Assembly: GCA_017621705.1 (NCBI GenBank)
Contig: JAGASR010000031.1
Coordinates: 1-64,000 of the forward strand
Direction: 5' to 3'
DNA: 64,000 nt
Origin: Clostridia bacterium
Lineage (GTDB): Bacteria; Bacillota; Clostridia; Oscillospirales; UBA644
A program made the translations under genes and the position numbers. Below, piece by piece: positions 26,621 to 35,900 of this stretch. The notes beneath the pieces were generated by a model. It made no database searches, had not been told where the DNA came from, and worked only from the letters and a program-made list of their open reading frames with translations. Every line of letters starts with the position of its first letter. The first letter of the stretch is position 1.

Positions 26621-28045
26621 TTATTTTACGGTTTCGTAAATACCGATAAACGAGAGGGTAGGTTCCGTTCTTGCATCGGTTATTCTTATTCTGATGCAAT
26701 CTGTTTCGATATTTTTCAGAGGGACGATTCTCTTGTAACCGATAACTGTTCCGCTGAAAATTTCGGTAAATTCGCCGTCTTTCAATGCGTCAATAGCAAA
26801 TGTTTCGATACGCTGACTGCAGAGAATGTTTTCTTTAAGAACGATATTTCCGATATTTACAGGCGTATCCCATTTAGCAATTATTGTTGCTGTCGAGCAA
26901 CCTTTTTTAGCAATATAATAATTATCGTAGTTGTCTTCGAGTACGTTTTCGATAGAATATCCGTTTTCATAACTGTCAACAGTCAATTCCGAGCGTTCAG
27001 TAATATTGGTTTTGAACGCATTTTCGATATAATCTCCGATTTCTTTAAGACGCTTAACGTCGTTATCATGGATCAGACCTTCGTTTGTCGGTGGAACGTT
27101 AAGAAGAAGAGTTGCGTTGCCGCCAACGGAGTTATAATATATATTTATAAGCTCTTCGAGTGAACGTACCTTGTCATTTTCGTATTCATGCCAGAACCAA
27201 CCCGGGCGGATGGAAGTGTCAACTTCTGCAGGATACCAAATTAATTCGGTTTCATCTTTGAGAATCTCACGGCTTCCGAGATCTGCATCGGTTGCTTTTA
27301 TCTTACGCTGTCTGAATTCATCGTTATCAGACTGCTGGCTTGCTTCCGCGATTTTCTCTGTATCACGTGTTCTCTTGGGAACAACGCTCCATTCTGCGTG
27401 TCTTGTTTGACCTGCCTCATTTCCACACCAGCGAACGTCGGGACCGCAAACCGATATACATGCATTAGGTTGAAGTTCTCTTATTTTTGCATAATATCTC
27501 GGCCAATCATAATATTGCTTCCTGCCCGAAGGACCTTCTCCGCAAGCACCGTCAAACCAAACGGAAAATAATTCACCGTAATTGGTCAGAAGCTCTGTAA
27601 GTTGTCCGATAAAGAAATCATCGTATTCTTTTCCCTGACCGTAGATCTTGCAGTTTCTGTCCCAGGGAGAAAGATAAACGCCGAATTTGAGACCGTATTT
27701 TCTGCACGCATCGGAAACTTCTTTAACGATATCTCCTTTGCCGTCTTTATAAGGAGACGATTTTACAGAGTGTTCTGTATATTTGCTCGGCCAAAGGCAA
27801 AAACCGTCATGATGTTTGCATGTAAGAATGAGACCTTTCATTCCTGCGGATTTTATGGCTTTAACCCACTGTTCCGCATCGAGCTTGTAGGGGTTGAAAA
27901 TTGCAGGATCTTCCGTTCCTTCTCCCCATTCTTTATCAGTGAATGTATTTATTGTAAAGTGAATGAAACTGTAAAATTCAGTCTGCTGGTGAGCGATCTG
28001 TCTTGGACTAGGTACTGTCTGAACCAATCTTTCATCAAGTGTCAT
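26621..28045 (-). CDS. alpha-L-fucosidase, GH29
   Basis: 474 residues with no signal peptide. The GH29 barrel begins with FYSFIHFTINTFTDKEWGEG and KHHDGFCLWPSKYT; the nucleophile Asp lies in SVWFDGACGEGP. The C-terminal domain (about 345-474) is a galactose-binding-like sandwich of the kind that follows GH29 barrels. The acid/base residue of GH29 is poorly conserved and not assigned. The ATG at 28045 is preferred over one 6 codons upstream because AGAGGA lies 8 nt before it. It removes terminal fucose from glycans; as it is cytoplasmic, it would act on imported oligosaccharides. Confidence 0.93.
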   Translation of the reverse strand: MTLDERLVQTVPSPRQIAHQQTEFYSFIHFTINTFTDKEWGEGTEDPAIFNPYKLDAEQWVKAIKSAGMKGLILTCKHHDGFCLWPSKYTEHSVKSSPYKDGKGDIVKEVSDACRKYGLKFGVYLSPWDRNCKIYGQGKEYDDFFIGQLTELLTNYGELFSVWFDGACGEGPSGRKQYYDWPRYYAKIRELQPNACISVCGPDVRWCGNEAGQTRHAEWSVVPKRTRDTEKIAEASQQSDNDEFRQRKIKATDADLGSREILKDETELIWYPAEVDTSIRPGWFWHEYENDKVRSLEELINIYYNSVGGNATLLLNVPPTNEGLIHDNDVKRLKEIGDYIENAFKTNITERSELTVDSYENGYSIENVLEDNYDNYYIAKKGCSTATIIAKWDTPVNIGNIVLKENILCSQRIETFAIDALKDGEFTEIFSGTVIGYKRIVPLKNIETDCIRIRITDARTEPTLSFIGIYETVK

Positions 28046-28063
28046 GATTTTTCCTCTTTTCAT

Positions 28064-29317
28064 TTATCTATGTTTTTCGCAACATTCGCGGATTATTTCA
28101 ACGTAACGTCTTACCTTGTGATATGTGTTGTTTATCTTGTAAACGTCTCTCTGTACAAATTCAAGAGTACATCCCTGCGCAGCCTCTACCGTTGCGCTTA
28201 TATGTTTTCTCGTCGCATCTTCGTCAAGTTCGCTTCCTACTCCGATTAAGTTCGGGGAGGGTTTCCTTAAATACATGATCTCTTTTCCTGCAAGCTGTTC
28301 ACCCATGTATTTTTCATTACACCAAGGAGAGATCGAGACTTTTGAAAGATTCGGAAGTTTCGATACAGAGTCTTCCCATATCAGATCGACAGCCTCGCAG
28401 CAACCGTAAGAAAGAAGGCCGTACGTATCTGCAATTTTCTTGTAGTACGGGAAAATGAACTCGTTAAACATAGCAGGGGAGATACCCTGTGTTTCCTGCG
28501 AATCCAAAAATCCCCAAATGTCGTTTGATGTATATTTTTCAAGATCAGAATGAAGTTTATCCGTAAATGCATATGTTCCCTGGGCAACAGGTTCAAATGA
28601 AGTTGTCGATCTTAAAACGCCCGAGTCTGATAGTTTTTTATTCAGCTCAACATAATCATCTGTCAGCATGTCCATCATTTTATGGAAAAGATCGGGATAG
28701 TCGCACATTGCTGTAAACATATCTTCCATATCCATTATATGTACTATTGCCTGTGTGGGACAAGCATAAAGCGCTCCGCCTGTTCTTTTAGCAGGAAGTA
28801 TATCTCCGAAAATCTCGTTCCATTCGTTTATTGCATTTTCGGTGGAAGTGGGATCACCGACATATATAGGTGATTTTTTGAGTTTATGAAAATCTTCTTC
28901 AAGGTCTACGATCTTTGATATAAAGTGATGACCGAGCCTGTCTCCGTCTTTATTTTCAGCACGAACAGTCTCGACAGGAATATCAAAAGGAGAAAGCCAT
29001 CCGGAGTAGGAAAAACCGACATACGGGGCAACGATCGTATCATCATCAAAAAGTTCGTGATTAACAATACGTGAAAGAAATCCCCATTCAATACTTCTTC
29101 CCTGTTCGGATTCACATTCCATCAACTGCGGAATAATATCAGAGGCAAAAGTGCCGAGTTCAATGAGGACCATTGGTCTTGATCCTTTTTCAAAACGTCC
29201 GTGTGCCTCCCATTCTTTGATAAGCTTCTGCATCTTCGGAGAAGATGCTATTTTTGCCTGCTTTTCGGCGAGATGAAGCAGACGAGATTTATCTTTTTCC
29301 GATAAAATTATAGGCAT
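28064..29317 (-). CDS. uroporphyrinogen-decarboxylase-like (UroD/MtaA superfamily) protein
   Basis: 417 residues with the UroD-type TIM barrel: FEPVAQGTYAF, DSQETQGISPAMFNEFIFPYYKKI, and a C-terminal IGVGSELDEDATRKHI helix region. There is no haem pathway nearby, and distant UroD relatives are often corrinoid methyltransferases or of unknown role. It is the promoter-proximal gene of the operon ending in GH29 and a six-hairpin hydrolase; such UroD-like genes recur in glycan clusters of gut bacteria, with unproven function. AGCGGTGACCG precedes the start. Confidence 0.8.
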   Translation of the reverse strand: MPIILSEKDKSRLLHLAEKQAKIASSPKMQKLIKEWEAHGRFEKGSRPMVLIELGTFASDIIPQLMECESEQGRSIEWGFLSRIVNHELFDDDTIVAPYVGFSYSGWLSPFDIPVETVRAENKDGDRLGHHFISKIVDLEEDFHKLKKSPIYVGDPTSTENAINEWNEIFGDILPAKRTGGALYACPTQAIVHIMDMEDMFTAMCDYPDLFHKMMDMLTDDYVELNKKLSDSGVLRSTTSFEPVAQGTYAFTDKLHSDLEKYTSNDIWGFLDSQETQGISPAMFNEFIFPYYKKIADTYGLLSYGCCEAVDLIWEDSVSKLPNLSKVSISPWCNEKYMGEQLAGKEIMYLRKPSPNLIGVGSELDEDATRKHISATVEAAQGCTLEFVQRDVYKINNTYHKVRRYVEIIRECCEKHR

Positions 29318-29395
29318 TTAACGGTCACCGCTTTCTTTATTTCTTGAATCTTTTTTTGAGTAAATATGTTGAGAAAATATGTCATTTACAATAAA

Positions 29396-29424
29396 ATTAT
29401 AGCATAAATAAAATAAAAAATCAA
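29396..29424 (-). promoter_or_regulatory. promoter of the UroD-GH29-GH operon
   Basis: Minus strand: TTGATT (complement of 29419-29424), 17-nt spacer, TATAAT (complement of 29396-29401), about 80 nt before the UroD-like start. Confidence 0.75.
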
Positions 29425-29501
29425 TACCCGAAATAGACCGTAAAAATATTATTTGCATATTTTATAAATATTAATAATAATGATATAGGGGAGGGGAGAA
29501 A

Positions 29502-30017
29502 ATGACAGTTTTCAGACGTCTTGCTGTTTGTTCTGTTGTAATTGGAATAATCGGTGCTATTTATGCTGTTTACATCATCGGTATAGATAGCACAACGGTT
29601 ATTTCTGAAGCTCAAAATGTATTGTCTTTAAATAAAAATACATTTTATCCTTTCTTTTCCAGGTTCAAAACCGTTTTTGAAATATTTATCTGCGGTTTCT
29701 TTGCGTTCGGCTGGCTTGCGGTTTTGCCTGTGCTTTTTTACCGTACTTTTTCATTATCTATCGGATTGTTTTCCGTTTTCCTCCTGAACGGAAAAGAAGC
29801 GGCAGTTTATCTGCCGCTTCTCGTTCCGTTTATTATTGAATTGTTTTCAATAGTTCTTTTTATACCGTCTGCAACAAAATTCTCGCTGTCTCTTTGCGAA
29901 AGATCGAATATTCGGTTTTCAGCAAGGTTTCTGCAATATCTTCTTTCTTTTTTGCTTATCGGTATTACTGTTAGCCTTTCGGCTTTCTGCGATATCCTTA
30001 TTTCAAAATATTATTAA
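29502..30017 (+). CDS. integral membrane protein, possibly SpoIIM-like
   Basis: 171 residues with about five TM segments. The central FKTVFEIFICGFFAFGWLAVLP followed by a re-entrant FSLSIGLFSVFLL recalls stage II sporulation protein M, but the match is weak and rests on pattern alone. GGGGAGGGGAGA, a very strong ribosome site, lies 3 nt before the start. Its stop overlaps the stop of the convergent deacetylase gene by 4 nt. If it is SpoIIM-like, the organism may sporulate. Confidence 0.55.
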   Translation: MTVFRRLAVCSVVIGIIGAIYAVYIIGIDSTTVISEAQNVLSLNKNTFYPFFSRFKTVFEIFICGFFAFGWLAVLPVLFYRTFSLSIGLFSVFLLNGKEAAVYLPLLVPFIIELFSIVLFIPSATKFSLSLCERSNIRFSARFLQYLLSFLLIGITVSLSAFCDILISKYY

Positions 30018-31276
30018 TTCTTGGGTTTTACATATTGCACAACAGGTGCCGAACCGTCTGTAAGAACACCGAAAGAATAACCTTTTTCGATAAGACCCTC
30101 GATTATTTCGGGAAGAGCCTGAACGGTCGTTCCTTTTGTGTTGGTATCATGCATAAGGATAACGATTTTTTTATAGGTTGCGCCCGAAAGAACATTCTTA
30201 ACGATCGTATCTTTAGATGCTCCTTTTGAACTTGCCGCATCTCCGCTGTCCACGTTCCAGTCATAATATTCCATGCCCATATCAGCAAGTGCACTGATCG
30301 CGGGCTGAATAATATTTGTATTGTAGCTTTTGTGAACGGTGTTGTTCGAACCGCCGGGAAATCTGAAAATAGTGGGTCTGTATCCCGTAAGATCTTCGAT
30401 CTTGTCATTGAGCTTTGTGACTTCCGAAATAAACCCGTCAAGCGAGGAATAAACATCTTTATATTCGTGAGAATACGTGTGGTTTCCGATTGCGTGACCT
30501 TCGTCTACCATCCTTTTATATTTTGCCTGATAATCCGTTATGCCGCTTCTCCAGTTCGGGAAAAATGTGGCTTTAACATTATATTTTGCAAGAATATCAA
30601 GAATATCGTTGGTATATTTCGATACGCCGTCGTCAAAAGTAAGATATGCGATCTTTCCGGATGATTCGGTTGAAGTTGAAGTGTTTTCTTCTGTCAGTTT
30701 ATCATCCGATTCGTCAGTACCGCCTTCTTCGGGAACTGTCTGTCCAAGCCCTTCGATAGTATCTCTTAACGCCTTGTTCTCATTTTTCAAAGTCGTTACA
30801 GTCGAATTGAGTGTTGAGATCTGGTTTGAAAGAGATTTATTTTTATCAGTAAGAGAACTGTTTGTGTTCTTTACTGTTGAAAGCTGCTTTGAAACAGAAT
30901 CAAGTTCGGTCTGAAGGCTGTCTTTTTCGGTATTCAACTGAGAGACCTGTGTCTGCAGATCCGTTATTGTTGCTTGAAAAGTTGCGGTATCCGAATTTAA
31001 CTGATCGTATTTTCTTGAAAGGTCATCGTTTTTTGACGTCAGCTGAGAAACCTGATTTTCCAGAGAAACGTTTTCGTTCGTCATTGTTGTAAGATCATTT
31101 CTCATATCGTTAAGCTGAGATTTAAGATCTTCAATTTCCGAACAGGCGGAAACTGCCGAATATACCGTATATGCGGAAACTGCAACAAGGAGTATTGCAA
31201 GTATCACCGTCAACGCTCTGAAAAGCTTGAGTTTCTTTTTGGTTTTACCCTTCTTTGGGCGAGATATATCTTCCAT
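30014..31276 (-). CDS. membrane-anchored polysaccharide deacetylase (CE4/NodB) with coiled-coil stalk
   Basis: 420 residues: a basic cytosolic tail, TM helix (about 19-44), a long coiled coil (about 46-172) rich in Asn, Ser, Thr and Leu heptads, an acidic linker, and a NodB domain (about 207-415). Motif 1 is YLTFDDG (Asp215, Asp216), motif 2 is HTYSH (His266, His270 as metal ligands), motif 3 is FRFPGGSNN, and LMHD lies near the end. CE4 enzymes N-deacetylate peptidoglycan or related polymers. The stalk would hold the catalytic domain in the cell wall. It lies 17 nt after proS. Confidence 0.92.
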   Translation of the reverse strand: MEDISRPKKGKTKKKLKLFRALTVILAILLVAVSAYTVYSAVSACSEIEDLKSQLNDMRNDLTTMTNENVSLENQVSQLTSKNDDLSRKYDQLNSDTATFQATITDLQTQVSQLNTEKDSLQTELDSVSKQLSTVKNTNSSLTDKNKSLSNQISTLNSTVTTLKNENKALRDTIEGLGQTVPEEGGTDESDDKLTEENTSTSTESSGKIAYLTFDDGVSKYTNDILDILAKYNVKATFFPNWRSGITDYQAKYKRMVDEGHAIGNHTYSHEYKDVYSSLDGFISEVTKLNDKIEDLTGYRPTIFRFPGGSNNTVHKSYNTNIIQPAISALADMGMEYYDWNVDSGDAASSKGASKDTIVKNVLSGATYKKIVILMHDTNTKGTTVQALPEIIEGLIEKGYSFGVLTDGSAPVVQYVKPKN

Positions 31277-31293
31277 TTATATAACTCCGTTTA

Positions 31294-32727
31294 TCAATAA
31301 GCCTTGCCCCACATAACCATGTGTTTAGCGGGACGTCCGCATATCGGACAAACATCTCCGAGATTTTCCTGTTCGAACGGAATGCAGCGGGAACCTACAC
31401 CGTAAGTATCTTTGACGGCTTTTTCGCAAGCTTCGTCTCCGCACCACATCATCTTGATGAAACCGTTCTTCGATTCGGTAACTTCTTTAAGTTCATCAGT
31501 ATTATGAACGGCGTAAGTCATTTCATCCCTGCGAGCTTTTGCCTTTTCATAAAGACCGACCTGAACATCTTCGAGAAGAGCTTTGATGTTTTCTGCAAGA
31601 TTTTCGATGGGAAGAGTCTGTTTTTCACCGTTATCGCGGCGAGCAACGACTACAACACCGTTTTCGATATCTCTCGGGCCGATTTCGATACGAACGGGAA
31701 CACCCTTCATTTCGTATTCGGAATATTTCCAGCCGGGGGAGTTGTCGCTGTCGTCAAGTTTGATTCTAATGCCGGCATTTTTGAGTTCTTCGTAAATTTC
31801 GTTTGCTTTATCGAGAACACCGGGTTTATGCATTGCAACTGGGATAATAACAGCCTGGGTCGGAGCGATTCTCGGCGGAAGAACAAGACCGCTGTTATCG
31901 CCGTGTACCATTATAATAGCACCGATAAGACGGGTAGTAACACCCCAGGAAGTCTGGAATACATACTGAAGCTTGTTGTTCTTATCAGCATACTGAATAT
32001 TGAATGCTTTTGCGAATCCGTCACCGAAATAGTGAGAGGTACCTGCCTGGAGGCAAACACCGTCGTGCATAAGCGCTTCAATAGCATAGGTTGCTTCTGC
32101 ACCTGCAAATTTATCGCTTTCGGTCTTACGGCCTTTAACTACGGGCATTGCAAGGTAGTTTTCACAGAAGTCAGCGTAAACGTCGAGCATACGTTCGGTT
32201 TCTGCAATAGCTTCTTCTGCGGTCGCATGTGCTGTGTGACCTTCCTGCCAGAGGAATTCTCTGGAACGGAGGAAGGGGCGGGTGGTCTTTTCCCAACGTA
32301 CAACGGAGCACCACTGGTTGCAGAGCTTCGGAAGATCTCTGTGAGACTGAATGGTGTGTGCGTAATATTCACAGAAGAGGGTTTCGGAAGTAGGTCTTAC
32401 GCAAAGTTTCTCTGCGAGAGGCTCGTTACCGCCAATTGTTACCCATGCAACTTCGGGAGCAAAACCTTCTACATGATCCTTTTCTTTCTGAAGAAGACTT
32501 TCGGGAATAAACATCGGCATATATACATTAGTATGTCCGGTTGCTTTAAACATTCCGTCAAGTGTCTTCTGAATATTTTCCCAAATAGCGTAGCTGTAGG
32601 GCTGGAGAATAATGCATCCTTTTACGGAAGAGTAATCGATGAGATTTGCTTTTGTTACGATGTCCGTATACCATTTTGCAAAGTCTTCATCCATTGAAGT
32701 AATTTCTTTGACGAGTTTTTCTGCCAT
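31294..32727 (-). CDS. proS: prolyl-tRNA synthetase, archaeal/eukaryotic-like type
   Basis: 477 residues. Class II core with [35 protein letters not shown] motif 2 (no bacterial editing insertion), a HGTP-type anticodon domain, and a C-terminal zinc domain ([16 protein letters not shown]) ending in a conserved Tyr (WGKAY). This is the short ProS type 3 used by some Bacillota rather than the E. coli type. It is co-directional with the deacetylase gene. GAAGGATATG lies before the start. Confidence 0.96.
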   Translation of the reverse strand: MAEKLVKEITSMDEDFAKWYTDIVTKANLIDYSSVKGCIILQPYSYAIWENIQKTLDGMFKATGHTNVYMPMFIPESLLQKEKDHVEGFAPEVAWVTIGGNEPLAEKLCVRPTSETLFCEYYAHTIQSHRDLPKLCNQWCSVVRWEKTTRPFLRSREFLWQEGHTAHATAEEAIAETERMLDVYADFCENYLAMPVVKGRKTESDKFAGAEATYAIEALMHDGVCLQAGTSHYFGDGFAKAFNIQYADKNNKLQYVFQTSWGVTTRLIGAIIMVHGDNSGLVLPPRIAPTQAVIIPVAMHKPGVLDKANEIYEELKNAGIRIKLDDSDNSPGWKYSEYEMKGVPVRIEIGPRDIENGVVVVARRDNGEKQTLPIENLAENIKALLEDVQVGLYEKAKARRDEMTYAVHNTDELKEVTESKNGFIKMMWCGDEACEKAVKDTYGVGSRCIPFEQENLGDVCPICGRPAKHMVMWGKAY

Positions 32728-32773
32728 ATTTTCATATCCTTCTAAAATAATAATATTAGTATGGTTTTGTAGT

Positions 32774-32802
32774 ATTATACACCAGAAAAATCAAATTGTC
32801 AA
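32774..32802 (-). promoter_or_regulatory. consensus promoter of proS
   Basis: Minus strand: TTGACA (complement of 32797-32802), 17-nt spacer, TATAAT (complement of 32774-32779). Confidence 0.85.
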
Positions 32803-32856
32803 CAACTGTAACAAAAAATGTTTGTAAACTTGTCGTAATTTTGAATAAATTTTTTG

Positions 32857-32885
32857 TTGCAATCCTGATAAATTTTTGGTATACT
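32857..32885 (+). promoter_or_regulatory. promoter of the GH2-like lipoprotein gene
   Basis: TTGCAA (32857-32862), 17-nt spacer, TATACT (32880-32885), 45 nt before the start, followed by GGAGG at the ribosome site. Confidence 0.75.
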
Positions 32886-32929
32886 TATACTCGTAAACAA
32901 AAATAACCTAATTTGGAGGTTAAGTTCAA

Positions 32930-35900
32930 ATGAAGAAATCACTTAAGCGTCTGCTTCAGTGTGTATCTGTCATTCTTCTTCTCTCGCTTGTGGTAGCTTG
33001 CGGTAAGAGCGTGACGATATTTACTGAAAACGGTGAATGGAAAAACGACACGGTGTCGAGAAACAAACTCAACCCGACCACCACTCTTATTTCCTATACC
33101 GATGCTGACAGCGCAGCAAAGGCGGACATCAAATCGTCTCCGTATTATCTCTCCCTTAACGGTACCTGGGATTTTACGTTTACTAACAACGATGCGTATG
33201 TTCCCGCTGATTTTATGAAACCCGAATTCGTTTACCCCGATCCCAACGAAGAAGTTCTTACTTCCAGTGATACCCAGATCCTTTACTGGGATACCATTGA
33301 AGTTCCTTCCAACTGGGAACTTTCCGGTTACGGTACTCCTATCTATACCGATTCCAAGTACGCATGGGGTACTTCTCTCAAACCGAACAATGTTCCTGAA
33401 ACGAACAATGAGATCGGTTTGTACAGATCGACCTTTACTATCCCCGAAAACTGGGACGGTCGTGAAGTGTTTATAACCCTCGAAGGCGTTTCTTCCGCTT
33501 GTTACGTTTACGTTAACGGCTACATGGTAGGTTACGGCGAAGACGCTTTCACAAACAAATCTTTCTGGATCACCCAGTATCTCCAGGAAGGCGAAAATAC
33601 TATTGCTGTTAAAGCATATAAGTATTGCTACTCTTCTTGGCTCGAAGCTCATGACTCCGTCAAACTCGGCGGTATCTTCGGCGATGTTTATCTTTACTCT
33701 TCTCCCAGCGTTTACATCAGAGACGTTGCTATTGACTCCGGTCTTGACGATGAGTTTGAAAACGCTCTTATGCAGATCGAAGTAGAAGTTGCTACTTTTG
33801 CAGAAGCTCCTTCCGGCTATACTCTCGATGTTGCACTTTATGATGATGAAGGTAACGTTTATGTTTCCAATCGTCAGCTCGGTTCCGAGATCCAGTTCGG
33901 CGTTAACAAAGTAGGTAACTCTTATGTTTCTGCCTGCGGTGGACGTCTCCCTGTTTCCGCTCCCGAAAAATGGACTGCTGAAACTCCCAACCTCTATACT
34001 GCAGTATTTACCCTTAAAAATGCTGACGGTGAAGTTGTCGACGTTGTAAGCACTCAGTATGGTTATATCTCTACCGGATTTGTTTACGATGATGACGGTA
34101 ATCAGACCTTCATTGTCAACGGTGAGCCTGTAACCCTTTACGGCGTTGTTTATGATGAATTCAGCTCCGAAACCGGTAACGCTGTTCCTTACGAAGTAAA
34201 AGAACAGGATGTTCTCAGAATGAAAGCTATGAACATCAACGCTGTTCGTTCTCCCGGTATCCCGTTCTCCAACGACTTTATCTCTCTTTGTAACAAATAC
34301 GGTCTCTATATCGTTTCCGATATGAACCTTCAGTCCACTCCGTACTCCAACTCCGGCGAATCCACCATTCCCGGTGACCAGTCCATCTGGCAGAGTGCTC
34401 TCGTTGACCGTCTCGTTAACGTTATCGAAAGAGACAAGAATAATCCTTCTGTTATCATGTGGGCTCTCGGTAACGAAAGTGGCGCAGGTACTAACTTCAA
34501 GAACCTCCGTGACTTCCTCCAGGGCGAAGATGACCGTATGATCCTTTACGACGGTGATTCCGCATACAGTGACATAGTTGTTGCTATTGACTGGGATTTC
34601 TCTAAGATCGAAGAAGTTCTCAATGACGGTTCTGTAAAGAAACCCGTTCTTCTCCAGTCCTATACCATGGGTTATCTCAACGGTGCAGGCGACATTAAAT
34701 CTTACGTTGAATATATCGACAATAATGACAAGATCCTCGGTGGTTTCTTTAACTACTGGGTAGACAGAGCTCTTTATTGGCCCACCGATCCCATCAACGC
34801 AAGCTTCGTTCTCAGCGAAACTCCTTATGCTGATTACCCCGAACTTTACTCCCTCACTTGGGCAGGTAACTGGGGCGAAAGCATTTCCGACGGTACTGTA
34901 GGTCTTTCCGGTGTTCTCAACGCTGACAGAACCGTTCAGTCCGATGCTTACGAAATCAAGAATGCATACTCTCCCATTAAGATCACCGAAGTTGATCTTG
35001 CTGCAGGTAAATTCACTGCTGAAAACAGAAACTCTTTCATCAACTTTGAAGATAACTACGAAATCAAATACGAAATCGTAGAAGGCACTGAAGTTGTTTC
35101 CAACGGTACTGTTTCCGGCATTACTCTCAATCCCGGCGAATCCAAAGAATTTACCGTTAATTACGGTTCTTTCAATAAAGACACTGAATACTTCCTCAAC
35201 CTTTACGTTGTATCCAAATCTTCTTCCGATTGGACCAACGCACTTTCCGGCAACGTATTCTTTGAACAGTATGATATTACCGGTTTCGAAACAATGCCTA
35301 AGACCGGCGCTGTTAAATCCGATGCAGGCGATGCTCTTACTGTTACCATCGTTCAGAAACCCTCTATCGATGCAACTCTCCTTGACATCGTTGCAGGTGA
35401 TTTCTATGTAACCAACAACGCTGAAAGAACTCTCAGCGAAATCTACGATTGTACCTATACCCTTACCGAAGTTAACAACTACTGGAAGAATCCTCGTCCC
35501 GTTGTTATTTCCGAAGGTACCATCGATCTCAATGTTCCCGCATACACCAAGGGCGAAAAGATCCATATCGATTACAACACTCCTCAGAAAGCTGTTGATG
35601 GCGGTAACTATGCCCTTACCATCACCCTCACTCAGAAGATCGATCTCGGCGATATCCCCGCAGGTTATCAGCTTAAATGGGTTTACGACGTTAACTACTT
35701 CGGCGTAGAACTTCCCTTCGAAGTTGATCCCGCAAGAACTCCGACTCCTATCCTCGACGAAGAGGGTAATCAGATGAAGGACGAAGACGGCAACCCGATG
35801 TTCAACTATCCTGACGTTGAACCCGAGTTCGAAGAAGAAGAGGAAGAATACGAAGAAGAATATGATGAATATACTCCGTATATCCTCATCGAAAACGACC

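Noticed and set aside
31321..32697. Long plus-strand open frame opposite proS
   Set aside because: Antisense shadow; the class II synthetase motifs are on the minus strand.
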